DNA of 64,000 bases from Eshraghiella sp964405265 (GCA_964405265.1 CAYONC010000001.1:124001-188000); one strand, 5' to 3'. Positions 45,444 to 55,024 are shown, numbered from the stretch's first letter. Notes: a model not told the origin generated them from the letters alone. Translations and numbers: made by a program.

Positions 45444-46136
45444 CTATAATTCTTCCATCATTTCCGTTACAAGTCTGACGGAATTATCTATCGCCTTTTT
45501 TTCAAATTCATTATAATCCATGGAAGCACTGTCATCCGCTTTATCGGAAATTGCCCTTATTATCAGAAACGGTATGCTGTTAAGATATGCTGCCTGTGCA
45601 ATCGCAGCGCCTTCCATCTCCGTACAGTATCCGTGAAAGGTTTCTTCTATCTCATTTTTTGTTTTTCGGTCACTTACAAATCTGTCTCCGCTTACTACCC
45701 TTCCCTTGAATACACCTATGTCAGGACACGCCTTGTGGCAGGCTTTCTCTGCTTTTTCAAGGAGTCGGACATCAGCAGTGAACACAGACTCTTTCATTCC
45801 CGGTATAACACCTTTGGCGTATCCGAAATTCGTGGCATCCATGTCATGCTGAAGTGCGTCCGTCGACAATACAATATCTCCGATATTAATCTCATTTTTC
45901 AATGAACCAGCAATCCCTGTATTTATTATACAGTCAACGTGAAAACACACGGCAAGGATCTGACTGCATATTGCCGCATTTACCTTGCCTATTCCGCTTT
46001 TTACGACTATTGCGTCCCTGCCGCATAATTTTCCTTTATTAAATTTCATTCCTGCAATTTCCGTTATGGTAACCTCCGTCATGCTCTCTGCAATTCTGCT
46101 GACTTCCTGTTCCATTGCTCCGATTATTCCAATCAT
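45444..46136 (-). CDS. mtnN: 5'-methylthioadenosine/S-adenosylhomocysteine nucleosidase
   Basis: 230 residues. MIGIIGAMEQEVSRI at the start, GIGKVNAAICSQ, INTGIAGSL, VSGDRFVSD and EMEGAAIAQ with catalytic Asp in IRAISDKAD. Recycles methylthioadenosine and S-adenosylhomocysteine. Confidence 0.97.
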   Translation of the reverse strand: MIGIIGAMEQEVSRIAESMTEVTITEIAGMKFNKGKLCGRDAIVVKSGIGKVNAAICSQILAVCFHVDCIINTGIAGSLKNEINIGDIVLSTDALQHDMDATNFGYAKGVIPGMKESVFTADVRLLEKAEKACHKACPDIGVFKGRVVSGDRFVSDRKTKNEIEETFHGYCTEMEGAAIAQAAYLNSIPFLIIRAISDKADDSASMDYNEFEKKAIDNSVRLVTEMMEEL

Positions 46137-46239
46137 CAGATTTCCTCCAACATTTTTTGTTGATTGATTATACCACTTTTAAATTACTTATGCTATAATA
46201 AACGAAATATTATACCATTTCAGTTACAGGAGGCAGGTT

Positions 46240-46488
46240 ATGAACACTTACTTAACACATGGAACATGCTCAATGCAGATTAAATTTGAAGTTGAAAATA
46301 ATATAATCAGATATGTAGAATTTGTAGGCGGATGCTCAGGCAATACGCAGGGTATTTCCCGTCTTGTTGAAGGAATGGATGTCAATGAGGCGATTTCCCG
46401 TCTTGAAGGAATAAGATGCGGCGGAAGACCAACTTCATGTCCTGACCAGCTTGCCAGGGCATTGAAGGAATATATATCATCAAACTGA
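46240..46488 (+). CDS. TSCPD-domain protein (TIGR03905 type)
   Basis: 82 residues; GGAGG before the ATG. THGTCSMQIKFEVENN, FVGGCSGNTQGISRLVEGM and CGGRPTSCPDQLARAL place the four conserved cysteines. Similar domains occur at the end of some ribonucleotide reductases. Eleven bases upstream of murG. Confidence 0.92.
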   Translation: MNTYLTHGTCSMQIKFEVENNIIRYVEFVGGCSGNTQGISRLVEGMDVNEAISRLEGIRCGGRPTSCPDQLARALKEYISSN

Positions 46489-46499
46489 GAGGTCACATA

Positions 46500-47564
46500 A
46501 TGAAAAAGATTGTTTTAACAGGCGGCGGAACTGCCGGCCATGTTACTCCCAATATTGCACTTATTCCTTTTTTGAAGGATGCCGGGTATGAAATAACATA
46601 CATCGGTTCGTATAACGGTATAGAGAAGAAACTGATAGAAGAGCTTAATATTCCTTATTACGGAATTTCAACAGGAAAGCTCAGACGTTATTTTGACGTA
46701 AAGAATTTTACAGACCCTTTCCGCGTCATCAGGGGTATGGGGCAGGCTGTAAAGCTTATTAAAAAGATACAGCCTGACATTGTATTTTCAAAGGGAGGCT
46801 TCGTATCGGTTCCCGTTGTCCGTGCAGCGGGTAAATGCGGTATTCCTGCAATAATACATGAGTCCGATATTACTCCCGGACTTGCCAACCGTCTGTGTTC
46901 AAAATATGCCGTAAAAGTATGCTGCAACTTTCCGGAAACGGTAGCTTCCGTTCCTGAATCCAAGGGCATACTTACCGGAAGTCCGATTCGGCGTGAGCTT
47001 TTAACCGGAGACAAAGCTGCCGGACTTGGTATGTGCGGTTTCAATACCTCAAAGCCTGTTCTTATGGTAATTGGAGGAAGTCTTGGTTCCCTCCGTGTAA
47101 ACGATGCCATCCGCGACATACTTCCGGATCTTTTAAGGAAATACCAGATAATCCATATATGCGGAAAAGACAAGACCGACCCGTCATTTTACAGTACTAC
47201 CGGATATTATCAGTTTGAATATGTCAATTCCGGACTGAAGGATTTGTTCGCTGCGGCTGACATAGTGGTTTCCCGTGCCGGTGCGAATGTTATATGCGAG
47301 CTCCTTGCAATGAATAAGCCCAATCTTCTTATTCCTCTTCCTGCACACAGCAGCAGGGGTGACCAGCTTCTTAATGCACGCTCATTTAAAAATCAGGGAT
47401 ACAGTGAAGTTCTTGAAGAAGATAATATGACCAATGATACCTTATTAAATTCGATAAACAGTCTGTATGATAACCGGGAGCAGTATACGGATGCAATGAA
47501 ATCAAGCCCGCTGAATGATGCCATAAGCATTATCATGAATCTTATAAATGAATACGCAGAATAA
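46500..47564 (+). CDS. murG: UDP-GlcNAc:lipid I N-acetylglucosaminyltransferase MurG
   Basis: 354 residues. KIVLTGGGTAGHVTPNIALIP, SKGGFVSVPVV, IHESDITPGLANR, IGGSLGS, SRAGANVICELLAMNKPNLLIPLPAHSSRGDQ: full MurG/GT28 signature, though acceptor and donor sites are of the clostridial subtype (sometimes annotated as a second murG). It completes lipid II at the membrane. Outside a dcw cluster here. Confidence 0.93.
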   Translation: MKKIVLTGGGTAGHVTPNIALIPFLKDAGYEITYIGSYNGIEKKLIEELNIPYYGISTGKLRRYFDVKNFTDPFRVIRGMGQAVKLIKKIQPDIVFSKGGFVSVPVVRAAGKCGIPAIIHESDITPGLANRLCSKYAVKVCCNFPETVASVPESKGILTGSPIRRELLTGDKAAGLGMCGFNTSKPVLMVIGGSLGSLRVNDAIRDILPDLLRKYQIIHICGKDKTDPSFYSTTGYYQFEYVNSGLKDLFAAADIVVSRAGANVICELLAMNKPNLLIPLPAHSSRGDQLLNARSFKNQGYSEVLEEDNMTNDTLLNSINSLYDNREQYTDAMKSSPLNDAISIIMNLINEYAE

Positions 47565-47568
47565 AAAA

Positions 47569-47606
47569 ATCCCTTCTGTTCGGAATTGAACAGAGGGGAT
47601 TTTTTT
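47569..47606. terminator. Bidirectional terminator murG / HIT
   Basis: 13-bp stem ATCCCTTCTGTTC/GAACAGAGGGGAT with A-run before and T-run after. Confidence 0.9.
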
Positions 47607-47613
47607 CTGTTAT

Positions 47614-48033
47614 TTACCTGAAATTGTCCGCTATCTTAGCCGCCGTGTCTGCCTGACTGTCGTCAGCATGCTCCGCCTGTGCAGGTATAAGACCCACTTT
47701 ATCATTTTCCGTTCTCGGAATTACATGAACGTGCAGATGAAATATTGTCTGTCCTGCTGCCGCTCCGTTATTCTGAAGAATATTAATACCATCATATCCG
47801 AATGTCCGCATAATGGCATTTCCCGTCTTAGCCGCAAGAATCATAGCTTTTCCCAATGTGTCTTCATCTGCACTGAGTGCATTGTCATAATGATTCTTCG
47901 GAATGACAAGACAATGCCCCTTGGCCGCCGGTGCTGCATCCGTTATTACCCTGAATGACTCATCCTCATAGACAGTATTGGTCGGTATGATACCGTTTGC
48001 AAGCTTACAAAAAATACAATCCTCTTTTACCAT
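47614..48033 (-). CDS. HIT-family nucleotide hydrolase
   Basis: 139 residues. CIFCKLANGIIPTNTVYED at the start, KGHCLVIPKNH and the histidine triad QTIFHLHVHVIP. The Zn-type Cys pair and triad match the bacterial Hint group: hydrolysis of nucleoside phosphoramidates or AMP-linked substrates. Confidence 0.95.
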   Translation of the reverse strand: MVKEDCIFCKLANGIIPTNTVYEDESFRVITDAAPAAKGHCLVIPKNHYDNALSADEDTLGKAMILAAKTGNAIMRTFGYDGINILQNNGAAAGQTIFHLHVHVIPRTENDKVGLIPAQAEHADDSQADTAAKIADNFR

Positions 48034-48125
48034 GTCGAATTAACCTCTTTTATAGAATATTTTGTTTTTCATATGAATTGATAATCATTGTTTTATATGA
48101 TAACCTAATCCCGGAGGGATAAGAT

Positions 48126-48839
48126 ATGATTACCTGTAAAGATAAAATGTATATTGAAGAACTTAATAAAACCCATCCTGATATCTGTTCGTTCTTTAAC
48201 GGCATCCTGCTTGAGACAAAACAGAATATCAAAAAAGGATGTCATGACATCGTTAACTTACTTTCGCTGGTATACGGACATATTCAGCTGTTTGAGCTGA
48301 CGCATCCCGAGCTTGCCTCAGATTCCCGGTGGTCAATAATTAACGATTCCATCAGACAGCTTAATGATATGATGAAGGCAATCAGCGCATACCGGTATGC
48401 AGATACCGCCTCACTGTCATACGGCAGTATATCTCTTACGGTTAAACAGATTCTTAACGGATATTCTTCAGGCTCATCACTTAACATTATATATGAAATA
48501 CCAGAAAAACTGCCCGATGTGTTTTATAATCCTGATAATCTCCGGTACATTCTGTCGGCTCTGCTTGATAATATATCTGATATTGATGCCTGTGCCGATG
48601 CAGTCATACAAATCAGCGACACTCCCGAATATGTACTTCTTAAAGTATCTGACAGCCTCGAAGGTCTCAGCACGGACGTTATGCATGACTTATTCCGTCC
48701 TTTCAACTCGTCCAAGCAGTTTCACAGCGGTATGAGCCTTGCAACAGCATACAGGATGTCGGTTGCACAGGGTGGTACCCTGTACTATGAAAAGTCCGCA
48801 GCCGGAGGCTCATGCTTCACTCTGTCTATGAAAAAATAA
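48126..48839 (+). CDS. Soluble histidine-kinase-like protein
   Basis: 237 residues, no membrane helix. A helical region has KGCHDIVNLLSLVYGHIQLFE (HD pair in the place of the phospho-acceptor helix). An ATPase-like domain follows with NLRYILSALLDNISD (N-box), KVSDSLEGLSTDV (G1-like) and the final GGSCFTLSMKK. There is no sensor domain or response regulator alongside. Could be a one-domain kinase, a phosphotransferase or an anti-sigma-like ATPase. Convergent with the flavodoxin-SCP2 gene, 14-base overlap. Confidence 0.7.
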   Translation: MITCKDKMYIEELNKTHPDICSFFNGILLETKQNIKKGCHDIVNLLSLVYGHIQLFELTHPELASDSRWSIINDSIRQLNDMMKAISAYRYADTASLSYGSISLTVKQILNGYSSGSSLNIIYEIPEKLPDVFYNPDNLRYILSALLDNISDIDACADAVIQISDTPEYVLLKVSDSLEGLSTDVMHDLFRPFNSSKQFHSGMSLATAYRMSVAQGGTLYYEKSAAGGSCFTLSMKK

Positions 48840-49815
48840 AATTTTCATCAAACATTCGTATTATTCTTAGGTTACCCTTGGCAGTCATTGCCCCCTGCAT
48901 AAATGCGCGCTGGAAGGTCATACGGCCTTCCACGATGTCATCCAGCACACTGATGTTAAGCCTTCCTATAACATCTGCCTGTTCTATCTGTCCGAAATAA
49001 CAGTCCATACTGTTGTCCCTGATTTCTATTATAAGGGATTTCTCCCTGCCGTCTATTTTGATAAGGTATGTTGCGGAAAAATTATCCTGCGGAACATAAT
49101 GCTTCTTCAGCAATGCAAGATAATGCTCATCTCCACCCTTCTCTTCCTCTTCAAGCATGCTCTTAAACATTCCTGCAAGTTCTTCTATATCTTCTTTCTG
49201 CTTCCTGACGTAATTGTCATTTGAAGCATATTTTGAAAGCTGTTCCGTTTCCTGCGGTGTAAGGTTAATAATGTCACTCACCATATTCTGTTTAATTGCT
49301 TTATTGCTTGTAGGAAGTACACAAAACTTCTGTGAAACCGTCCGATATATTTCCTCCGCACGCTTTTCTATTATGTCCCTGTAATCTGTATTCAGATCAA
49401 AATCCTCACCGTCTGCCACATAGGCACATATACCATTGCAGGCTTTTCCGCCAAGAATTTCCCATGCATTCATAAGTTCAAGATGAGCTTCCTTTTCTCC
49501 GTAGGCCTTCGACATAACCACCGGAAACATATATGTTCCCGCAATTTTATTCTTATCACCATACAGCCAGCACGCATCAAGGAATGTTGGTATGTAACCG
49601 CCTATTCCGCACCATTCGACCGTGGATGCAAGTATTATGGCATCCGCTTCCTTTATGGTCTGCGGCAATGACATAATACTGCTCTTCATTTCATACAGAT
49701 TATATCTCTCAACCGTAACCCTCAGCTCCTCAAGTACGGAGGTCAGTCGGTTAATTACTGCTATTGCCGGGTCATCTATCATGCCTCTTCCGCCATAATA
49801 TATATTAATCTTCAT
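48826..49815 (-). CDS. Flavodoxin-like reductase fused to an SCP2 domain
   Basis: 329 residues from the ATG at 49815 (MKINIYYGGRGM; AGGAGG 8 nt upstream). The N-terminal 175 residues look like NADPH-dependent FMN reductase/flavodoxin (IILASTVEWCGIGGYIPTFLDACW). A charged helical linker (210-250) and a C-terminal SCP2-like domain (SATYLIKIDGREKSLIIEIRDNSMDCYFG ... TFQRAFMQGAMTAKGNLRI) follow. SCP2 binds lipid-like molecules, so this may deliver electrons to a hydrophobic substrate. Confidence 0.8.
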   Translation of the reverse strand: MKINIYYGGRGMIDDPAIAVINRLTSVLEELRVTVERYNLYEMKSSIMSLPQTIKEADAIILASTVEWCGIGGYIPTFLDACWLYGDKNKIAGTYMFPVVMSKAYGEKEAHLELMNAWEILGGKACNGICAYVADGEDFDLNTDYRDIIEKRAEEIYRTVSQKFCVLPTSNKAIKQNMVSDIINLTPQETEQLSKYASNDNYVRKQKEDIEELAGMFKSMLEEEEKGGDEHYLALLKKHYVPQDNFSATYLIKIDGREKSLIIEIRDNSMDCYFGQIEQADVIGRLNISVLDDIVEGRMTFQRAFMQGAMTAKGNLRIIRMFDENFIFS

Positions 49816-49871
49816 GTACATATCCTCCTGTGTCAGACTGCATAACCACTGAATAAGATTATAATACATTA

Positions 49872-51098
49872 TCAGTTAAACATCAACTTTAACCTGCCGA
49901 GGGTAAGTGTATCATTTTTTTCCAAAGGCATAACCTGATAGCATGCAAGCTCATTACCGTTAACCATCGTTCCGTTTGTTGAATTAAGGTCTTTAACAAA
50001 AAAACCGTTATCTTCTTTTATTATTTTTGCATGCATACGGCTTACACCCGGAAAATGTATCACGCAGTCGGATTTTTCTTCCGAACTGCCTATCACCGTA
50101 TCCCCTTTGACGGTAAATCTTCGCAGTATGCCTTCCTCCTGCCACATTAACTCATGCTCTGCTTCATATCCGCTCAGTATGACTGTCCCGTTCTCCTCAT
50201 TTTTTTTCGGAAGTATAATATTAACACTTTCCTCCGCATACGGAATATTCACCTCTTCCTTTACGGTTTTTACAAGGAAGTCTTTGTTTTCAACATACCA
50301 TCTGTATATAAAATATTCTCCCGTTCCGCATATGACGCACATAAGACCGCAGAACATCCTGTTCAAAGCTGAAGGCCGAATAGAATTAAACAGCAGGAAG
50401 AGAAAAAATACCAGAAAAATCATCCCGGTTAATCCGGCAATTCCAATACATGAATATATTTTTGCGTAATCACGTACTTCCCTTTCTTCCTCTATAATTT
50501 CAGGAAGCACGGATATATTTTCCGTTACCGTGGTTTCTATTCTTCCTGTGTCTGAATTGTTACTTTTTATATGTTCAAAAAGCTCATCCATCGGGTACTC
50601 ATCCATACACAGCCTTTTATATATTCCATACGCCAGTGTAACAGCTTCATTATCTCTATGGTCTGTTATGCTGAGAATATATTCAAACAGCTTCCTTAAC
50701 CGTTCCCGGAAATCTTCCGTTACCGAGCCCGTATAGGCAAAACAAAATCTGTCTGATGCCATATCCCTGAAAATATATTCCGGTAGCAGGACAAGACCTG
50801 ATTCGTCCAGCATATATTCTTTCAATGACTTAGATATTTCCTTTAATGATTCCGCCAGAATCTCCAGCTCCCCGCTCCCCATTCCGTTTCTTCCGTAATT
50901 TTCGGCGATGCTTCTCTTTGAATTAATGCAGTATAAATATCTGTACTCAGAATTAACCTGTCTGACCTGAACCGGGAGCAGCCCTTTTATACGGTTATTT
51001 CTTACCATTTTCATCTCAAAGCTTTCCTGTATTCCGCTTTTCCTTATCTCCATGTAGTTTCCGCCGGTTTCTCTGATAAAATTAATTTCCATCCACAA
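49872..51098 (-). CDS. FHA-domain membrane protein of the Tad operon (DUF6382-like)
   Basis: 408 residues. An N-terminal cytoplasmic domain (about 15-200) resembles the DUF6382 N-domain, with YRYLYCINSKRSIAENYG. Two membrane helices follow (IYSCIGIAGLTGMIFLVFFL; MFCGLMCVICGTGEYFIY). The C-terminal FHA has TVIGSSEEKSDCVIHFPGVSRMHAKI and DLNSTNGTMVNG (phospho-Thr binding Arg, Ser, Asn conserved). Last gene of the pilus operon, overlapping the TadF-like gene by 17 bases. It suggests phosphorylation-dependent control of the pilus, though no Ser/Thr kinase gene is present here. Confidence 0.85.
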   Translation of the reverse strand: MWMEINFIRETGGNYMEIRKSGIQESFEMKMVRNNRIKGLLPVQVRQVNSEYRYLYCINSKRSIAENYGRNGMGSGELEILAESLKEISKSLKEYMLDESGLVLLPEYIFRDMASDRFCFAYTGSVTEDFRERLRKLFEYILSITDHRDNEAVTLAYGIYKRLCMDEYPMDELFEHIKSNNSDTGRIETTVTENISVLPEIIEEEREVRDYAKIYSCIGIAGLTGMIFLVFFLFLLFNSIRPSALNRMFCGLMCVICGTGEYFIYRWYVENKDFLVKTVKEEVNIPYAEESVNIILPKKNEENGTVILSGYEAEHELMWQEEGILRRFTVKGDTVIGSSEEKSDCVIHFPGVSRMHAKIIKEDNGFFVKDLNSTNGTMVNGNELACYQVMPLEKNDTLTLGRLKLMFN

Positions 51099-51513
51099 TA
51101 TCTCCTATAAATTCAGCCATTCTTCCGCCTGCCCTGATTACGTCTGCATTTTTCCCGGTATTTATGATTCCGTAATAATCAGACAATGTCATATTCTTAT
51201 CAGTACCAAAGCAGTGCTCATAATAATAATCATTTATTTTTTTCATAACCTTTTCTTCCGTGCTTTTAAAATTATCCTCATCAGTCTTCAATACCGGCGA
51301 GCATATAATTCCTGTATAATCAATTTTACCGCTGTCCGTGTCGTAATAAAAATTTTCAGCCTGATACATTCTTATACCTGCCTGAATTTTACTGCTGTCA
51401 TTAAGAACCCTGTCATGCAGTGTATAGACCAGTCTGATTGTTCCGACCGTAAAAAATGCAATAAAAGAGAAAATAACTGCTGCCTCCGGTGTAAAAAAGC
51501 CTTTCAGTCTCAT
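51082..51513 (-). CDS. TadE/TadF-like minor pseudopilin
   Basis: 143 residues. Starts MRLKGFFTPEAAVIFSFIAFFTVGTIRLVYTLHD: a short basic leader, then the pseudopilin-like FTPEAA with the fifth-position Glu and a hydrophobic helix. The mature part is periplasmic/extracellular. Overlaps the prepilin peptidase stop by four bases. Confidence 0.8.
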   Translation of the reverse strand: MRLKGFFTPEAAVIFSFIAFFTVGTIRLVYTLHDRVLNDSSKIQAGIRMYQAENFYYDTDSGKIDYTGIICSPVLKTDEDNFKSTEEKVMKKINDYYYEHCFGTDKNMTLSDYYGIINTGKNADVIRAGGRMAEFIGDIVDGN

Positions 51514-51938
51514 ATCACAACCTCCGCTATTGTCATAATTATGTAAGAGAAAAATACGAACGGAATAAACGGAATTTTTGTTTTAAGATTCTTTTTACGG
51601 ATAATGGCGTATATCCCTCCGGCAAACGAAGCAAGAAGCAGCGAATACAACAGAAGCCTGAGATTCTCTGACAGCCCCACCGTTGTCCCGATACATATAA
51701 ACATGACTCCATCACCGTATCCTACCCCTTCCCGTGTAATAATCGCAAAGCCGAGAAAAATAAGACCAACAATAATTCCTCCAAGCATCGACTTAAAAGA
51801 CTGATACCGGAATATACAGTTAGCCGCCAGTGATGCAGCCATATACGCAACAAATCTCGGAACGGGAATACTCTTTTTTTTCAAATCGACTGCCGATTCA
51901 AATGCAAGAACGGCAGTAACTATACCATTAATTATCAT
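51510..51938 (-). CDS. A24-family prepilin peptidase (TadV-like)
   Basis: 142 residues from the ATG at 51938 (AAAGGAAAC upstream). First catalytic Asp in ESAVDLKKKSIP, second in the GxGD motif REGVGYGDGVMF; five to six membrane helices. Cleaves the leader of the Flp pilin and TadE-like pseudopilins. A second A24-like gene opens the operon at 59079. Confidence 0.88.
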   Translation of the reverse strand: MIINGIVTAVLAFESAVDLKKKSIPVPRFVAYMAASLAANCIFRYQSFKSMLGGIIVGLIFLGFAIITREGVGYGDGVMFICIGTTVGLSENLRLLLYSLLLASFAGGIYAIIRKKNLKTKIPFIPFVFFSYIIMTIAEVVI

Positions 51939-52812
51939 TTTGTTTCCTTTCACATTTACTGCACAGGTTATACTTCTTTTCAGCTTCTTCTGCATCCATC
52001 ATAAAAACGTTTCTGTGCAGGTTAGGACATACGGTTGTTGAATGATATCTTGTTCCGTATGCCGTATAATATGCTTTTCCGTATAAATCTTCGTTTTCAC
52101 AACATCTTTCACACGGATAATAAATTGCACCCGATTCATTTCTCTTATCATGTATCTGCTCCGGCTCACATGACATTACTGCAACGGTAAGATAGCTGCA
52201 GTCAGAATACAGGTGATATACCGTTGCATTAGGCACAACATAAACATAATCTCCGGTCTGTACATCATCATTTTCATCATCAGCTCCGATCCATGCATGA
52301 CACACTGCCCTTACTGAAAATTTTAGTGGTTTTAATCCGGGCAGATTGAACGGATTTTCCATTTCATACATAAGTTCAACATCTATAATGCCATCTTCAC
52401 AATCCTTGAGCAGGTTCAGGTGTATCCCGCTGCTTCCGTTAACTATATAAGTATTATCAAGATAATCCGTACCTATCTCACTAATAACCGCCTGCTTTAT
52501 ATATCCGCTTTCAATAATCTGTTCAAAATTATTCTGAATATCCGCCCTGTTAATGTAATATGCGTAACCTGACATTTTCATTGTCTGATTAAACAGTGAC
52601 GTCTGTATTACCGACTGTACGTGAGCTGCCTGAATAAGAAAAATAAAAGCTGTTAATGCTGCAATAAACAGTGGCATAACCAATGCTGCTTCCAGTGTAA
52701 GACTTCCACTCAGATGTGAGGGAACGGAAAATGCCCTATTTACGATAACGGAACTTTTCACTTTAATACATGAGGCATTTTTGTTAGTAAAATATAATTT
52801 TAAATAGGACAT
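51928..52812 (-). CDS. TadE-like pseudopilin with duplicated Cys/His modules
   Basis: 294 residues from the ATG at 52812 (MSYLKLYFTNKN). Long leader, then SLTLEAALVMPLFIAALTAFIFLIQAA (pseudopilin Glu and helix, about 40-65). Mature domain ends in two related modules: VYHLYSDCSYL ... YYPCERCCE and RYHSTTVCPNL ... YNLCSKCE, each YH-x4-C plus CxxC. They probably bind zinc or form disulfides outside the cell. Overlaps the peptidase start by 11 bases. Confidence 0.8.
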   Translation of the reverse strand: MSYLKLYFTNKNASCIKVKSSVIVNRAFSVPSHLSGSLTLEAALVMPLFIAALTAFIFLIQAAHVQSVIQTSLFNQTMKMSGYAYYINRADIQNNFEQIIESGYIKQAVISEIGTDYLDNTYIVNGSSGIHLNLLKDCEDGIIDVELMYEMENPFNLPGLKPLKFSVRAVCHAWIGADDENDDVQTGDYVYVVPNATVYHLYSDCSYLTVAVMSCEPEQIHDKRNESGAIYYPCERCCENEDLYGKAYYTAYGTRYHSTTVCPNLHRNVFMMDAEEAEKKYNLCSKCERKQNDN

Positions 52813-52835
52813 TTTCAGTTCCCTCACTTTCTGAT

Positions 52836-54839
52836 TCAGTAACTTTCAGCAAAAGAATATGTATACATCCGTTTCATGTCTGAAACGGTATACATTATCT
52901 CTGCTTCAACCGAAAATACATAATTTCTTAATCTGAATTTTGTGTCTCCGGACGCGATTTTCCACAATTCCACCAAATCCATGGTATTTGCTGATTTTTT
53001 CCCTTCATCCTGAAAAATAAGTAATGCTCTCAGATACATCTCATAGTCCATCCCTTTTTCACATTTATCCTGTTCCGGTTCAAGGTCCAGCGTCAAAAAT
53101 TTTTCATAGCTCAGCTGCCAGTTTTCCTCTGTTTTTACGGCCATGATTTTTCCTTCCGATAAAAGTGCCTTCACTTCAACAAGCCCTTCCGCATATGCCC
53201 ACATATACATGACAAGATATTGTCCTGCCTTCACAAGTCCCTCCGCTCCGGTCCAGCCAAATACGGTCTGTGCCGTCATATAGGCCTTTTCCTTCTTCTC
53301 CGTATCAGTTAACAGATATGCCATATTTATTACACTTCTGACTGTTGCAATTTTTTTAATCGTTTCGTACAGATTATCCGCATCATATTTTTTTCCGTTA
53401 AGAATATATTCTACCTCATAATTCAATGCAGCACCTTCCTTTTTGTCCGTATACGAATTAAAATGGTCCATAACATATTCCCCGTATATTATTTTTTTTG
53501 CAAGTCTTGTTCCCGTATCACATTCAGACATCAGTGCTTCCGTTCCTTCGGTGCTGCATGTTGAGGATGCAAGATCAGAAACCGGAACATACCGTCCGGA
53601 AACGGCATCTCCATCCGGAATTGCCATTCCGATTATTCCTCTCTTAAAAATTTTTTTAAGGTTCTTAATTATGTTACTCCCGGTTCCGGTTTTCTTGTAA
53701 AAGTCATAATTAATGTCCATCCCGTCATATGTGTAATTTTCCATTAAATTTTTCAGTTTCAGTATATCCTCACTGCCCGTGTAATTTTCCAGAATATCCC
53801 TGCACTCTGTTAACAATGCCCTGTTGTATTCCATAGACGAGGTCAGTGTGGGAATATCACACATTTTTTCTCTGATTATTTCTTCGTAATCCTTCATGTC
53901 ATCGATGTCATTTATCATGCCGGTAACAATTTGTTCGCCCAGCAGCTTCTCCGTTGTTTTTATGTATTCTTCAAGTTCACATACCTGTCCTTCCATACTG
54001 GTACAGCTGTTTTTTACCATTTTCAGGCGTTCTTTCAGATTCTCCGTTACTCCCAGTACTCCTCCGGCATCATCATAAAATTTATTTAGAATTTCCCGTG
54101 CCCCGCTGTTGTTCCCTTCCAGTTCCATATAATATGCTCTTTCAAGTTCGTTTCCGATTTTGACTGCATAATCAGCCGTAATTACCGATAATACCGGATT
54201 ATCATCAATAAAATCGTCATTTCTGAATTTTTTCAGAAAATATTCTCTTCCTTCGCACTCGTCCAATATATATGTATCCCGGTATTCAACTCCGTCAATG
54301 TACATAATCAGTTCCTTGACCATATTATTTATTTTACCTGCATCCTCTGCCACATCCGTCATTTTATCCATAATGTTTTCAAGTGTTTCGCTCATTTCTT
54401 CGACATTGCCGATTTCAAGATAATCTGCAGCAAGATTAATGGCTTTTGCATACTTTTCATAGCTGATGCTCTCCTCCATCCACAGCAGCCCGCCTTTATC
54501 AACGGCACTTTCAATATTTTTTACGGAAATACCCTCTATTTTTATCCCGAAAATATCCGTCCGGCTGCTTTGCTTCTCCACTGTGGGAATCAGATACGAA
54601 TTAATGCGTTTTACAAGTTCTTCTTCATCCTTACTTTCAAAAAGCAATATTCCGTATTCCGCAAAAAGATCGGCATCATATTCTGCAAATACCGAATCCA
54701 GCGCCAAGACAGCTGCCGTACTTATTATTGCTGCCCCGCCATGAATCTTTGCCGACATAATTCCGGTTGTTATCACGGATAATACCAGCAAAAAAATCAT
54801 GGTAAGAAAAACCGTTACACTTCCTTTTATCCTCTTCAT
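52836..54839 (-). CDS. TadG-like large surface protein (DUF5702-like)
   Basis: 667 residues. Basic start then one helix (GSVTVFLTMIFLLVLSVITTGIMSAK, about 6-31), large extracellular region with long helices (about 100-400) and IKGSVTVF context typical of Tad-linked DUF5702 proteins. Conserved DADLFAEYGILLF. Its ATG overlaps the pilin stop (TGATG), so pilin and this protein are translationally coupled. Probably a pilus-base or tip component. Confidence 0.8.
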   Translation of the reverse strand: MKRIKGSVTVFLTMIFLLVLSVITTGIMSAKIHGGAAIISTAAVLALDSVFAEYDADLFAEYGILLFESKDEEELVKRINSYLIPTVEKQSSRTDIFGIKIEGISVKNIESAVDKGGLLWMEESISYEKYAKAINLAADYLEIGNVEEMSETLENIMDKMTDVAEDAGKINNMVKELIMYIDGVEYRDTYILDECEGREYFLKKFRNDDFIDDNPVLSVITADYAVKIGNELERAYYMELEGNNSGAREILNKFYDDAGGVLGVTENLKERLKMVKNSCTSMEGQVCELEEYIKTTEKLLGEQIVTGMINDIDDMKDYEEIIREKMCDIPTLTSSMEYNRALLTECRDILENYTGSEDILKLKNLMENYTYDGMDINYDFYKKTGTGSNIIKNLKKIFKRGIIGMAIPDGDAVSGRYVPVSDLASSTCSTEGTEALMSECDTGTRLAKKIIYGEYVMDHFNSYTDKKEGAALNYEVEYILNGKKYDADNLYETIKKIATVRSVINMAYLLTDTEKKEKAYMTAQTVFGWTGAEGLVKAGQYLVMYMWAYAEGLVEVKALLSEGKIMAVKTEENWQLSYEKFLTLDLEPEQDKCEKGMDYEMYLRALLIFQDEGKKSANTMDLVELWKIASGDTKFRLRNYVFSVEAEIMYTVSDMKRMYTYSFAESY

Positions 54840-55009
54840 CAGAACTGAGCCGTACTCCCCGATATTTTTGAAAAGAGGGATTTAACAATAGCTGTAAGCT
54901 GTGTCTTAAAAATTAATACAAGTGAAATAAGAACCACGATTATGAGAATAACTTCAACTACTCCCATTCCTCCCTCATCTTTTATGAATCTTTTTATTTT
55001 TTTTAACAT
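54839..55009 (-). CDS. Flp1-type type IVb pilin
   Basis: 56 residues: MLKKIKRFIKDEGGMGVVEV, then ILIIVVLISLVLIFKTQL and a short tail ending GSTAQF. Basic leader, the G/E cleavage signature GMGVVE and the hydrophobic helix of Flp pilins; CAGGAGGAATTG before the ATG. The major pilus subunit by position between TadC-like and TadG-like genes. Confidence 0.92.
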   Translation of the reverse strand: MLKKIKRFIKDEGGMGVVEVILIIVVLISLVLIFKTQLTAIVKSLFSKISGSTAQF

Positions 55010-55024
55010 ATGCAATTCCTCCTG

